Shown: positions 1 through 12,163, counted from the stretch's first letter. The stretch is DNA of 64,000 nt from Neckera pumila (GCA_963969595.1 OZ018409.1:38763282-38827281), one strand, 5' to 3'. The notes: a model not told the origin generated them from the sequence alone. Numbers and translations are program-made.

Positions 1-1370
1 ACATTGTCATATAATATAAGTACAACTTCATATAGCACACACCAAATTCAAAGAAAAATTTGTGTTTCAACACAAAATAGGGATTTTTATATGGTATATG
101 TTCATTCTCTTCCTGAAGAATTTTTTAGGGTTGCCCCTAACAGGCTAATTAACCCTTAAAGGACTCAAGGTGTTTTTCAAGAGAAATTGATAAAAAATTC
201 ATGTTTTAGTGTACTGTTTAAAATTGAAAATAAAAACTTTTGTTTTGAACTTCAACCAATATAAAAGTACAATAGACTACTATGAAAGCATGCTTAGGAA
301 AACATGTTGGAAAATTTGTAGCCCATTTGACCGTATGGATTGGAAGATTATAATGTTTGAAGTAAGGAAAAAAAATTCTCATTCTTACAAAGGTTAGTAG
401 ACTTTGAGCCCTCTTGGAGTAAAATTTTTGCTCTTGATGAATTTGCGTCTTTCAACCATTGAGTTTTAAATCTTATAGGTGCACTCATGCAAATTTTCAA
501 AAGCAAATATGGAGTCTAGCTTACTCTAAATCACCTTGCAATGCAAGGAAGTTAAGTGAATTAGTCATTTTTGATGATTTCTTGTACAAAAACTTTATTT
601 GGAATCTAAATAATGAGAAGTTAGAGACAAACATTTGGAATATGTGGGAAAACGTTTAGTAACTTTGACTTCATGCGTTGCAAGATAATAAAGCTTGAAG
701 TTAGAAGAAAATATTTTTTCTCAAAACCACCTTGACATAACTAAGTAACATAGTTTGACTCCTAGACTAATTATGATTTGAGAACTAAAATTTGTTTTTT
801 GGGGACAATTTTATGCTATATTTTATTAGTGATATAAATGTCAAATTACAAAATTTGATGAAGGTTTTAGCAAAAAATGCTCAAAAGATGCCACAATTGC
901 ATGAATTGCATAAATTGCCTTAAATTTTTTGGGGGAGCTTAACTTTTGATCTGGACATCCAATCAGAATTTTTTTTAATTCCCATGAAGGAGGTGAATGT
1001 ACCTATTTTGTGTTTAAATTTTGATAACATTCATTGAAAATTGACTTTATATGAACCTACCCAAGTTTTTAAGTGTCCATTGAAGAAACACTTGATTCTC
1101 TTTAAGGAGTTATGAAGTTTGAAAGGACCTTTCTAACTTACTATATGCAATTTTTGCTAGTACATGTTTGTTTAATATTGTGGTATTGTAATATTGACTA
1201 CATTATCACATTTTAAGTACAATCTCATACCATACTGAATCTGAGTATTAAAATAGAAATTTTATGTTACTTTCTAGGGGACACATACTTTCTTCCTCAA
1301 GGGACCCTTTAGGGAAAAGACAATCTACCTGCCATGATAGTGATCGACCATGCTACTATACGGAAGAGAC
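1..1370. other. AT-rich intergenic stretch, no gene seen
   Basis: Only short, low-complexity reading frames are present and none resembles a known protein. A TTAA followed by CCCTTAAAGGACTC at 149-166 looks like the left end of a TTAA-flanked element. A loosely matching right end (GGGACCCTTTAGGG, 1301-1314) would give an element of about 1.17 kb. The right end lacks an intact TTAA, so the pairing is tentative. Confidence 0.4.
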
Positions 1371-1372
1371 GC

Positions 1373-1389
1373 TAAACCCTAAACCCTAA
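1373..1389 (+). promoter_or_regulatory. Telo-box pair (AAACCCTAAACCCTAA)
   Basis: Two head-to-tail AAACCCTAA units. In plants this telomere-like motif is common in promoters and first leaders of genes for growth and translation. Here it marks the left edge of a GC-richer stretch (about 1.3-2.8 kb) that precedes the zinc-finger fragment and the pectate lyase. Which gene, if any, it serves is not visible. Confidence 0.4.
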
Positions 1390-1887
1390 GCAAATTCAAT
1401 GAATCAAGCAGTGGCCACACTTCAATTCTCACACCGCTTTCGAGTAACGAATTTGCCTGCTCAGTGGTAGAAATACGTGAAGATGTGCGCCATGACACAG
1501 AGTGCAAGGGAAGGATCGGATTGGCAATGTCACAATACCTACAGTACAATTTTTGGGACAGAAGATAGAGCTGCTTGTAAGAAAATCTGCAACTCATCCT
1601 TGCAAATCAACCATCCATGTCAGTGCCGGTGATGCTGTCAGTGTTTCGCACTGATTATGGGAGCCATTAATCAAAGACCTTCAGTTTTGAGTATCTTCCT
1701 TCCGATCCGGTCATTTGTGCACTCGATCGGTACTGTATTTTTGAAGGGTACACATACGTAACCCTCCTCTGCCGCGTTCTGCATCCGTCACATGCGGCAT
1801 TGTGCTTAGAAAACAGGAGGATCAACTTCGTAAGGCCGTCTTCGATCCTCTGCCTTTTCAAGATCTGACAGAGAGCTCGAAAACCGA

Positions 1888-1905
1888 TAAACCCTAAACC
1901 CTAAA
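1888..1905 (+). promoter_or_regulatory. Second telo-box pair
   Basis: A second AAACCCTAAACCCTAA-type motif about 515 bp downstream of the first and in the same orientation. It could be a regulatory telo-box or a small interstitial telomere-like repeat. Spacing and shared orientation make chance less likely, but no function can be read from the sequence. Confidence 0.35.
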
Positions 1906-2257
1906 TCAGTGCGGAACTACCGTCTCCTCTTGTTATCTGCTGCAGCTTAGATATTATATCGATGTCGGAGTACGTGTGGCGGAATTGCTACTGCCGGTCG
2001 GGGTGTCAGAAGGTGCCAACATGGAGGGCGACTGTGAGGAAGATGCCTTAGAGACAACAGATTAGTGACTTGCAGAGGCGACATCGCAATGTGATCATCT
2101 CCCAGTAATGCAGCCCAGCAGCAGAAAGTAAGCTTCCCGTTTTCCTTACTGCAAAGCTTCCAGAACTTGAAATGTGGTGGAGATGTCGGGCAACGATATC
2201 CGAGAAATGGAGTAATACTTTCTGTCTCCTGTTCTTACTTATTCTCTCAATTCTTAG

Positions 2258-2770
2258 CTCGCGCATGTGCTGGGGAAAGTGCAGGTTGTGAATCAGGGCA
2301 CTGCTTCACAGCAAGAAGCTGTCAAGGAAGGCAAGGTAGTGAACCAGGTTGCACCGAAACAAGAAGCGGTGAAGTTGCACAGGTCTCTTGTTTCTGTTAC
2401 ATCTGCAGCGACGGCTCCACAAACCGTTCCAACTCCTATTCATACCTGCATGTCTGTCGGTAAGAGCTGATTTGAAAAAGTTTAGGATGTGATTGAACCT
2501 GCCTAGAATGGCACTCTGGTGTTTCGATTCTAGAGATCATGCCTTCTTTTACCAGTTTTCTCTTTGACAAAGAGGTTTGCTTATTGAAGACTGTCGGAGA
2601 GTAATTTTGTAGAATTTTCGATTTGATAACTGGATTGATAAACAAGTGCAACATATGCATTGCGCAGGCTATGTAACGCCAAGTGCATTTCCGAGGATCA
2701 TGTTCGCACGCATTACAACGGTCACAGACACAATGCTGCAGCAGTCAGGGAGGCGGATAAACCCCGTTGG
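2258..2770 (+). pseudogene. Fragment of a C2H2 (U1/matrin-type) zinc-finger gene
   Basis: Two exon-like pieces with good splice signals: 2258-2459 (acceptor TTCTTAG, donor GTAAGA) and 2668-2770 (acceptor GCGCAG, donor GTGAGT). Joined, the end of the first and the second read HVCRLCNAKCISEDHVRTH followed by YNGHRH. That is a C-x2-C-x12-H-x5-H finger of the kind found in RNA-binding zinc-finger proteins. In the first piece the protein-like frame (Gln/Lys/Val rich, around VVNQGTASQQEAV) differs from the frame that enters the finger, so a frameshift seems to lie near its 3' end. No further exon follows: the pectate lyase ATG is 34 bp after the last donor. This reads best as a truncated gene copy, or as leader exons recruited by the pectate lyase. 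Family recognition is from motif memory only. Confidence 0.4.
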
Positions 2771-2804
2771 GTGAGTTGCAACATCTGAAGTTGCAACATC
2801 TGAA

Positions 2805-5800
2805 ATGATGGGGTCTTCTTGCAGTTTGCAGCTGGTTGCGGTGGTAATGTTAGCTATGGCGTGGAGAGCACAATGCAGCCATGTGGTCCAGTTAAATGAG
2901 GCAACAATGACCGAACTCCCAGTTGCAACTGCCGACCTCTTCTTTCCGGCTGTCCTGGAGGACGTCGACCCTCAGTGCGTCTCCTCTCCCTAACTCCCTT
3001 CGTTATGTATCGGCACACTGCAGTTTTTTTGCACTCAATACTAGAATAATTTGTGATATCTAGTCCTGAGCTTGCATTGCCGAGCTTGACGTCCTTGTGT
3101 CCCGCCTTGTTTAATTAGTTATGTTGCAAGGAAGTTGAACAGCACTCGGAGGATTCTCTCCTCAGCTAACGGCAATCCCGTGGACGATTGCTGGCGCTCC
3201 GACCCAAACTGGCACACCCACCGCCAAAGGCTGGCCGATTGCGCCATCGGATTCGGCAAAAGCGCTGTCGGTGGGAAGGCTGGGAACGTCTATGTCGTGA
3301 CAGATGACGGTGACGATGACGTGGTGAACCCCAAGGAGGGCACACTCCGGTACGGAGTCTTGCAATCTGAGCCTCTCTGGATCATTTTTGATCGCAACAT
3401 GAAGATCAAGCTGAAGAACGAGCTCATTCTGACGTCGTATAAGACCATTGATGGCCGGGGTGCCAATGTTCATCTCTCAGGTGGAGCGGGGCTCAAGATT
3501 CAGTTTGTGCAGAATATCATTGTGCACGGGATTCATATGCACAACATTGTGCCTACGGGCCCGGCAACCATTCGGAGCACTCCGGGTCATGTGGGACATC
3601 GGCAGAAGACAGAGGGGACCGCCATCGCCATATTTACTAGTCATGATATTTGGGTGGATCACTGTTTCTTCTCCAAAGCGGATGACGGCCTAGTGGACGC
3701 CATCCGCGGGAGTACTCGCATCACTGTTTCGAATTGTTACTTCAGCCATCAGGATAAGGTACAGTTGCATTGTCCTCTGGATTCTTTGATTATGTTATAT
3801 TTGATTGCTGTAGAAAGGCGGTGCTTTTGTTGAGACCTTGAAAAAGCAAAAGTTGATGAGTGCAGGCTATGTTATTTGGAGCATACAGTTGCATTGTCCT
3901 CTGGATTCTTTGATTATGTTCGATTTCGATTGCTGTGGGAGGGTGGTGATTTTGTTGAGACCTTGAGAAATCAGAAGTTGACGTGTGCAGGCTATGCTGT
4001 TTGGTGCACATAAGCAAGATACGGAGGACAGAGACATGACTGTCACGGTGGCGTTCAATCACTTCGGACCTGGTCTCATTCAGCGCCTTCCCAGGTACTT
4101 GCTAGATTTATTCCAGAAGAGACTGCCTAGGTTGATTAATATGTCAATTTTTAATGACCACCAAATCACTTATCATAAATCTTTGTCGTGTGGAACTGTA
4201 GAGACATGTACATGCCAGCCCTGTGTTGAAACGAGCCCGCTTTCAATTCTCTCGTTGAAAAGGTGTTGTGAGCTGATGGAGATGAAATATTTTGGTAATG
4301 GCAGGATGCGCTTCGGGTATTGTCATGTTGTGAATAACAACTACCCGTCAGGATGGGGAATGTACGCTATTGGAGGGAGTGAAGACCCCACGTTTCTTAG
4401 TGAAGGAAATCGTTTTGTGGCATCTGGCACCAAGGAGGTTCGGATCATTTCTTGTTACTACCATTCTACTCATCAACTCCTGCCAGTTGATCTCTACACC
4501 TAGTGCACGCCAATTTGGTTTGATATCGTATGGAGAGTTCATTAGTTGAAGGCTAATCTGCTCTGGCTGGCAAAGAGATTTCTGTTGGCTTGGTTGACAC
4601 ACTCTAACTGTCTTGTTGAAGGCATTCCTTAATCTACTTTTCGAGCAGCAACTCAACATTACAAGCTGCATTCATTATAGAGGTGACTTGAATCTCGAAG
4701 GCATGGCCTCAAGGGACATTCCCCTGAGATTGGATCCAACAATCAAAGTCGTGGATCATGTCTGTCTCCGAAAACGAGGCTCATTACTTAACCAACAGAA
4801 AGCAATTTTCGAACACTCACATACATAGGTGGTGTTGGCGATGTGATTTTAGGTGACAAAGCGTGTGGATGATGGAGGCAAGGACTACGGCGGCGAGGAG
4901 AATTGGAACTGGGCCTCGAATGGCGACCTACTCCTCGACGGTGCTATATTTGAAAGCTCCGGAGCCAACGACGGTGCCACCGTGTACAAATTGGCCACCA
5001 GTTTGTCAGCTCGCCCAGCGTCAATGGTGGAATCCATCACCAGCGATTCGGGGCCTCTCATATGCGCGGCAGGGGTATTGTACTCTTCATCTGCACAATT
5101 CTAAATTCCTGGTCTTTCTATGAACAGGGTAACCCTGAAAGGACGAGATCTATCGGCAAGGCATTCAACCAAAAATGATCAGCTTTTTGGACCAATTGCT
5201 GCATTCTTTATTTCTGCAGGAACCTTGAAAGTCATCAATTGATCACCTTTTGGCCTCAGAGTCTTTACTCGCTATGTCAATCCCACATAGAAAATGTCTA
5301 ATTGTCACATGTGTTTTTCCATATTATCCATTGCCATCCTCAGTATATGACCCTTGGTATATATAATCCTCAGTATACGGTCCTCAGCACATCTCTAGTA
5401 TTATTATCACTCATTGAAAGTTTGAAGAATCACATTTGAAAATCTTAAAATGTCACTATTCCACATGTCTCAATCATACTGGAGATAAGAAATTCATTCC
5501 TTGGAAGGATGGGATATCATGCTAATATTGCTTTGGCTAACACTTGCCTCACTCTCAGCAGACTCCATATCCTTCTACATATTGAATCATTGTTTTGTTT
5601 TTCCCCTTGGCATATCACACTGATATATGAGAATACTCGTTTCTGATCCTCCTGTGTCGTTACAAACGCAGGATGGATACTGTGCCGGAAACTACGACAT
5701 CCAATCGATCAGCAGTGGCACCAAGAGATTACATCCACCGGGGTTCTTCCTTTCGATAATGTTGGTCCTCTTTTCACTAATTTTGCATGTATTTAATCAA

Positions 5801-5848
5801 ATTCATTGCAGTCCTAATTGGAGAGGATACACCTTGTCAACGTTGTAA
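2805..5848 (+). CDS. Pectate lyase (polysaccharide lyase family 1), 6 exons
   Basis: Secreted enzyme that cleaves de-esterified pectin in the cell wall by beta-elimination with calcium. Exons in phase: 2805-2974, 3119-3758, 3991-4094, 4305-4437, 4853-5074, 5672-5848, giving 481 residues. Residues 1-24 form a signal peptide. The conserved start NPVDDCWRSDPNWHTHRQRLADC is present (only partly quoted in databases as NPIDDCWR...). The family hallmarks are DIWVDH, DGLVDA with ITVSNCYFSHQDK (calcium and substrate site), AFNHFGPGLIQRLPR carrying the catalytic Arg, and the HVVNNNY and YAIGGS strands. The first donor (GTGCGT) is non-consensus but joins the exons in phase. Odd points: intron 3 is a 124-bp tandem duplication that copies the acceptor, and the last exon adds an unusual hydrophobic tail (FFLSIMLVLFSLILHVF) after the usual CAAG end, so the true 3' end is the least certain part. 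Confidence 0.88.
3761..4008 (+). repeat. 124-bp tandem duplication across a splice acceptor
   Basis: Copy 1 is 3761-3884 and copy 2 is 3885-4008, both starting ACAGTTGCATTGTCCTCTGG and differing by scattered substitutions. Each contains the 3' part of pectate lyase intron 3, an AG acceptor (GTGCAG or GAGTGCAG) and the first ~18 nt of exon 4-side coding sequence. Only the second acceptor (exon start 3991) keeps the reading frame. Confidence 0.9.
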
Positions 5849-8292
5849 CGTTTTTCCAAAACTTGTTGGGCGGATGTACGTGTAAAGACAATGAAGCGAT
5901 TGTCTGGTGTTGGGTAACGCGGCAACATTAGTAGTTATTTTCCGGTTGGCAGCTTCTTATAGAGAGCTAGTTAATATTTTCACATTTAGTAAGGGTTGCC
6001 TAAATTGCCCCTTTGTGGGCAGTGGATATTTGTGGCAGGGTATTTTTTATTTACATTTCTTATGAAGTGCCAAAGTGGTGATATTAAATGTTATAGTGGT
6101 GCTCTGAATTTCAACATTCATCCACATATTGGGTAGAGAATATCACATTAGCACATGACATATCCATAATTCAGTTTTTATTTACAATTTGGCGATTTCA
6201 TCCAAGATTTTTTTTTAATTTGAAGTTTTTTGGTGCTTCTTTTGCCCTTGTAGAACTATTTTGTTTCAAGGGCTTGGTGCAAGGCCCATTATTTTGGTGC
6301 AAATTGCCGCCCAAATTGCAAAAAAGAAAATGCTGATTTGTGGTGGACCAAATCTGTTTTGAGCGATTGGTCCAACATCTTGCTCAGCGACACTTATCTT
6401 TCCTTATTAGGTTGTGATTAACACCAGCAGAAGTTACTAGGCTCTAAAAACAACTTTTTGTTTAGCATTTTCATGGATAGACTAAAGCAAATGTAAAGCA
6501 AATGATGAACGATGAAATTTGAATAGATGAAAATTAATACGTTAAGAGTTCGTTGAGATTATTGGAAGACAAAACTGGGTGTGATCTTAAGCTGGGAGTA
6601 AGAATAATGAAGCTTTGGATCTACAATAGAACTTGAATGACTTAATTTTATTCCTTTCTAAGCAAATATTTGGTCTCATAGAGGTGTGTGAAGTGTCAAC
6701 AACCACAACAATACCCCTAAATGCCCAAGGCACCATAGCTTTGCATCCACTAAACTATGAAGTTAAATAAAATCATATCAGAGTGTTATTTTTGGTATTT
6801 TATTTTTTTGTTGAATAACTTTAGTTATATTTTTTTTATTGAAGATTTTGTGCAAGGGTATCCTTTGCAAATCTTGATTTTTTAATGTTAGAGGTCCTTG
6901 GAAATGAGCCTCAAGTACACTAGATCTTGGAGAGAAAATCATTTAAAAAAAAATTTAGAGTAGATTTTAAGATGTTATAAATTGATTATAGTTATGCATG
7001 TTACAATATGTCTTTTATTCTCCTATTTATTTCATAAACTCAATTTTAGATTTGACCTGAAAATAGGGGATGCAAAGACTTCAAATTACTTTCACAATTT
7101 TAAAAACCCTCTTGATTAAACATTACAATCTTTCAATCCATAAGTGACAATGTACCAGAAAGTGGTTAAACTCTCTTGTGAGGCTTCCCCCCGTCAAAGT
7201 GAAAAATTAAAAATCAACAACCATGCAATTTGAAAAGAAAACAAGACACCCCTTCTCAAAATTCAACAACCATGCGATTCAAAAAGAAAACAATACCCAC
7301 CTTTGAAAAATAAATAGCTGTGTGATTCAAAAAGAAAACAAAAGCCGTTTAGTTTAATTTGACTTGAAGAAGAAGCAGTTAGCATCTGCGTGTGTGCCTG
7401 CCCTATGACTTATTTGGTGGCAATGAAGTTTTCCAACAAAAGATTACACCTCTCAAAATTCCATTTTAGTTTGATGCAATTTCATTTTCTTGAGAGTAAT
7501 TCATTAATTTTGATTATAATTGTAGATATCAAAAAGGGTTTACATTATACCTAAATAACTACATCATCAGTTGTGAAGGTTTAAGAGACTATAGTTGAAT
7601 TTGCTTATTAATGCTACATTGCAACCACAGCGGAAAAGTTAATAGCAAAGAAGTTGACAATTCAAACAAGAAGGAAGAAAGCTAAAGAAAAACCTACTAC
7701 ACCTCCACAGTAAGGTTTAAAAAAAAATGAACATCAAATTTAAATATAGGTTATTTAAACTTAACATTTTTAAATCCATTTTAAAAGTAGAAATGACAAG
7801 AATTTTTTTTCATGAAATATAATTGATAATTGTTTTTTATACAATGGTGATGATTAATTTAAATCATATTGTTACCATCTTGATTTGATGTATTGAATGG
7901 ACAACAATTTATAAGTTGTTGAATCAGAGTACTTAATTTTTTATTTAATTTATTACAATACCTGAAGAACATGTTTTTGGGGTGGTATCATTGTACATCT
8001 CCGACAATACTTGTAAAAAGATGAATATTGAAAAAAAAAATAGACACCAAAAACAATGTACATTTACTCATGTTATCAAAGAAGATATAAAATAATTGGA
8101 AGTTACATCTGATTTTTATCTTATGAAAGATTCATTGAGTGTAATTTCTAATCCTTTAATTAGTTGTACATTTTTCAATTAAAAAAAATTATATATTATG
8201 ACATGCATTTATTAATGATATATTGTTTTACATTATTCAAAGACATTCAATTATTGAACTCAACTAAAATATATTTGATTTGATATTAGTTA
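5849..8292. other. AT-rich intergenic DNA after pectate lyase
   Basis: The first few hundred bases are presumably the pectate lyase 3' UTR. The rest shows no coding potential. Around 6.7-7.2 kb lies a repeat that reappears inverted at about 18.8-19.4 kb, listed separately. Confidence 0.6.
6710..7190 (+). repeat. Partial TTAA-type element, inverted relative of 18753-19390
   Basis: Begins ATACCCCTAAATGCCCAAGG, which matches the reverse complement of the end at 19371-19390. Blocks downstream (for example the oligo around CTAGATCTTGGAGAGAAAATC and the one around AATCTTTCAATCCATAAGTG) recur in inverse order and orientation in the 18.8-19.4 kb copy. The right end was not found, so this copy is probably truncated. 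Confidence 0.5.
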
Positions 8293-9189
8293 TTAATCCT
8301 TTAGTGACCGTGGTTGATTTGGGGGGCAAGTCATATTTTCAATATATACTTTTCAAAAGTTATTTTGGGATGAACTTTGAGCTAGATAAATATGATTGGA
8401 CCTTAGAAATTGAGGTTGCAGGGCCTTAACAATATATTGCCACAAGAATGAAGGTGATTGAAGCTTTCATTTAGACATGAGAATGGCTCTAAGACTGAAG
8501 TGAGAACTGAATCTACTACAATTAATCAAAAAGTGTCTTTAAAGTAGGTGGCTCAAAATTCTTTCACACTCTAAAACACTCCACTCCTCAAATATACATT
8601 GTTTGTACATGTTGGTTTTCCATCTTCACAAGGATGTACAAAAAATGTACATTTCATGGTTATTAAACCTTTGCCATGTCAACTTCAAAAATTCATAACT
8701 AATTCCGTAAAGTTCCAAAATATGAAATAATTTGGATTAGATGCCAATTCTACTTGTTTTTCAAGGAAATTTTAATGAAATATAATTCAAAATTTTTTAC
8801 CTCCCCAAAACTTAATTTCAACTCTTAGATGGATAATTTTTGGCTCTCCTACCTTAGCTAATCCATGTACATCCTTGGATTTCATAGACTAGACGGTCGT
8901 AGGCTTGCCAAGCAACATTGTTGCCTTCATGGCTCATGTATTTTGATAAAAATTTGCCTATATTGAAGCTTATTTGTACATTTCCTTGGCCAGCACAGAT
9001 TCATTCAAACTAGCAAAGCTCACACATTATTGCATGCCGTGCCAAACAATTTGGTTCGAAGTGAGCATCTAAAGATGCTCTAGCTAAATTTCTCTTTGGA
9101 TTTTTACAAATTAAGTGTATTTTGATCTACAACAAGCATAGAGTCCATAAATTGACCAAAATGTGCTCGACCGGTCACTAAAGGATTAA
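8293..9189. mobile_element. TTAA-flanked inverted-repeat element, 897 bp
   Basis: The left end reads TTAATCCTTTAGTGACC and the right end GGTCACTAAAGGATTAA, so the ends are exact inverted repeats flanked on both sides by TTAA. No transposase frame lies inside, so it is a non-autonomous element. The interior includes blocks related in inverse orientation to the TA-flanked MITE at 45549-45855 (the stretch around 8690-8790), suggesting a nested or composite history. Confidence 0.7.
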
Positions 9190-9720
9190 TCAATATGAAA
9201 GAATGACTACCCTATTTTAAATGGATTTTGAATTTATTTGCAAAATTCTCATGAAGATTATCTTCTTCTTCAGTATATTACTGACGATTAGTATGTGTGC
9301 AATCACAACTTTGAACTTGTTGTAATGGAAGTTCGAGAAGCTATTGAAAAGGTATAGAAATTTAGTAAAATAAATACTTCCTCTATCTCAAAACAATCTT
9401 CTGGTTGGACTATATGTTTGGGATTTTTTTGATGAAAATAACATTACTTATTTCAATCCATTTTGAGCTATAAGAAGATTTCAACGCACTCTTATTGTCC
9501 TAAAACTTTGAGTTTTGTAGGCCTTTTCAAAGTGTAGTAGTAAACTTATTTGCAATAAAATTAAGGGGAACCAGAAAACAAGGAGGGAGTACAATATTTT
9601 ATTTATATAACTATATTTATTCGATGCTTGAATATATTATTCTACAAAGAAAAGAATTTTGATTATTGCTATGAATTTGGGGATCTTGTAGGAATTGTTT
9701 TGGATGAAGCATGATAGCAA

Positions 9721-9903
9721 GTGGAGTTAATGGACAATGTCATTGTGCTGGATGATACTGAAGATGGAATTGCATGTCCTAACTCGAGTCCTACCTGGTT
9801 GGTGGAGAGTGCTGGTGAGGGCACTGCAAAAAATGCAGCTATTCCTATTTATATTCAATTGGTTTACGGTGACCGTGATGCACACAATAGTCTTTTAGTG
9901 TAA
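9721..9903 (+). other. Short GC-richer reading frame, possible exon remnant
   Basis: Sixty codons (starts MELMDNVIVLDDTEDG, ends in a TAA) stand out from the AT-rich surroundings and contain a run that looks protein-like (VESAGEGTAKNAAIP). I do not recognise it. It has no clear partner exons and could be a piece of a decayed mobile element or captured gene. Confidence 0.2.
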
Positions 9904-10065
9904 TTTTGGTCATTGAAACACTTCTTGTGTTTCATGTAAAACATTTTATGCAATATAAGGAAATGTAAATCATTTCCGGCCAATTACAGTGTGCCACGTG
10001 TGCAAAGTTCATTATCTAACTACCCTACTATTGCATTTGTACACTTTCTTACACAATCACCTCAA

Positions 10066-10086
10066 AAGTGGCAGTAACTGCCACTT
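10066..10086. repeat. 21-bp perfect palindrome
   Basis: AAGTGGCAGT, a central A, then ACTGCCACTT. It lies in featureless intergenic DNA; it may be a remnant of inverted-repeat ends. Confidence 0.6.
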
Positions 10087-12163
10087 CACAAATCCATAAG
10101 TGATATTGATGTGTTTTCTTTTCCTACATGATCTATAACATATCTATTTGAATTTATAGGGTTACAATTTTTTTTAAATTGATAAAATTTATCAGAAACT
10201 TTGGATTTTTGTTTAGTTTTGAGCAATTTCCAAGACGCTCCAACAAGGTCCTGGGCATTTATTAATTAAAAGCCATATGATTGTGAAACTTCTTGATAAT
10301 AACATAAACTTCCCATATTTCACTAATTAATCCTTAGTGAGCATCACTAACTTCATTTATTCTTGTAATTATTCTATTGTGCCATGGTTGATACTCATTT
10401 AGTCCCAACTTCATAAAGCACATTTATTGACTCAACAAGTATATTTTATATTCCTTCTAAATCCTCGTATATTTTGCACCACTTAAGTAATAAAATAGAA
10501 TAATTTTAGGCATAGAAAAATGAATAAATATTAGCTAATACTAGCAATGACCTCATATTCCTCTCAATCACTCATGTTTTTATATCTTTGGTTTGACTTA
10601 AAGTACAAATTTATTTCTCTCTTGTCAAAAATTCAATTTCTCCATAACAATATAGCTACTTCATACATGAGAGCCAACTCCATTACTAGCTCGATTAGTA
10701 TACATAATTTGCAAAAATTCAAAGGAATGCAAGGTCAAATCTTTACCATGACATTGTTTGTAATATATGTTAGAATACTAAAAGCAACTATGCATCCCTC
10801 TATGCATTGAATTGAATTAAGTAGTGTAGGATGCTATACTTCATAAAAATGCTCTATTGAAATTATTTTCTCATAGAAGTATTGCTTGAACAAAAAATAA
10901 TGGTTTAAAGAGGAGATGCTCAAAGATAGGTCCAAACAACTGCACAATTATTAGACAAGATGTTGACACATTATTTTGATTGTTTGGGATTGGAATTGCC
11001 AAAATTTTCCTCCATAGTCATGACAAAGAAGCACTTGATCACTTCTGGGTTTTTTGGATTTGGACTCTAATAAAGATTTGGAGGATTGACCAACAAGAAT
11101 GCTCAAATTTTCAGGGAATGTAGTTGTGGGTATACAATGCAAAAAATGCCCCTATTTTGGGTAGTGAGTAGGCCTTGGAATTCCATGGCCAATCACAACC
11201 CTTGCACACCTACATACACCTAAGCACCTTCCACATATGCACCTATCTAAGACAACCTCAAATTTTACATTTTTTTGGATTGCTTCTAAATGTAAAGATG
11301 TTAATAGATAAAAAGAATTTATGGCATCATTAATCGTTGTTTTTACATCCTTCAAAGTTCTTGTTCTTAACATTACCTACTGGAGGACCTCCGTCTCCAA
11401 AGAAGAAGAGCAAGCCTTAGAGAGGCTCATTTTTCTTCTTCCGTCAATTTTGCCACTACCATTGTTGTTGTCAACGTTAGGAGATCTCCTATTCCAGAAA
11501 TGATGGGGTCGGGCTTGAAAATGAATAAACATGTGTCAAGCTTTTGTTTGAGCATTGGCACTTAACTCCAATAACTTTAGAGGCTCTTTCTTGGCCATGT
11601 GCTACCTTTAATTTTGAAAAAGATCCATGTTTTTTTGATAAAATACAAAGGCCAAACATAAATCTTTTTCAAAAACAAAGGGAGTGCTTTTTATTATAAC
11701 TATATTCTATGTTTTGATGTAATATTATTTGACTATATTTTCATACATGAGCACAATTTCATTATAATATACAATAAATATGAAGACAAATTAGTATTTT
11801 AGTACCAAAAACACGATTAGAGGGACTTTATAAGAATAATTGGTTGGGAATATAAATTTTCAAAAATATATCACACAAGGCCTTATTCGTTAAAATGAGA
11901 CAATTTGCACATTTTGAGACTTCACCCCTAAAACAATTTGAATGATTTATCGTTGAGTCGAGGATAAGACAAGCATGCAACCTTTGGGCAATTAGAGTTT
12001 TTTATATATATTAAAATATTAAAGTCCCAACTTACCAAATAGTCTTAAAATTGAACAGTTATTACGATTTATCTTCGAGTCGAGGATAAAAATGAAACTA
12101 CCAAAAGTCTCAATATAACAAATATGGCCTTACACATGTGGTTTTAGGGGTTGGGAACACTCT

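Larger units (their letters stand above)
1320..2257. other. GC-richer, probably transcribed leader or dead exon region
   Basis: Base composition rises clearly compared with the flanks and two telo-box pairs lie in it (1373-1389 and 1888-1905). Several reading frames of 60-75 codons exist on both strands but none gives a recognisable protein. The likeliest reading is promoter plus 5' leader (with introns) of the gene whose exons follow at 2258 and 2668. A pyrimidine-rich tract ending in TTCTTAG at 2251-2257 is a good splice acceptor. Confidence 0.35.
9190..12163. other. AT-rich intergenic DNA
   Basis: No supported gene. Includes a GC-richer 60-codon frame at 9721-9903, a 21-bp perfect palindrome at 10066-10086, and a direct repeat of GAGTCGAGGATAA near 11955 and 12077. 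A TTAATCCTTAGTGAGCA at about 10327 resembles a single TTAA-element end without a partner. Confidence 0.5.
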
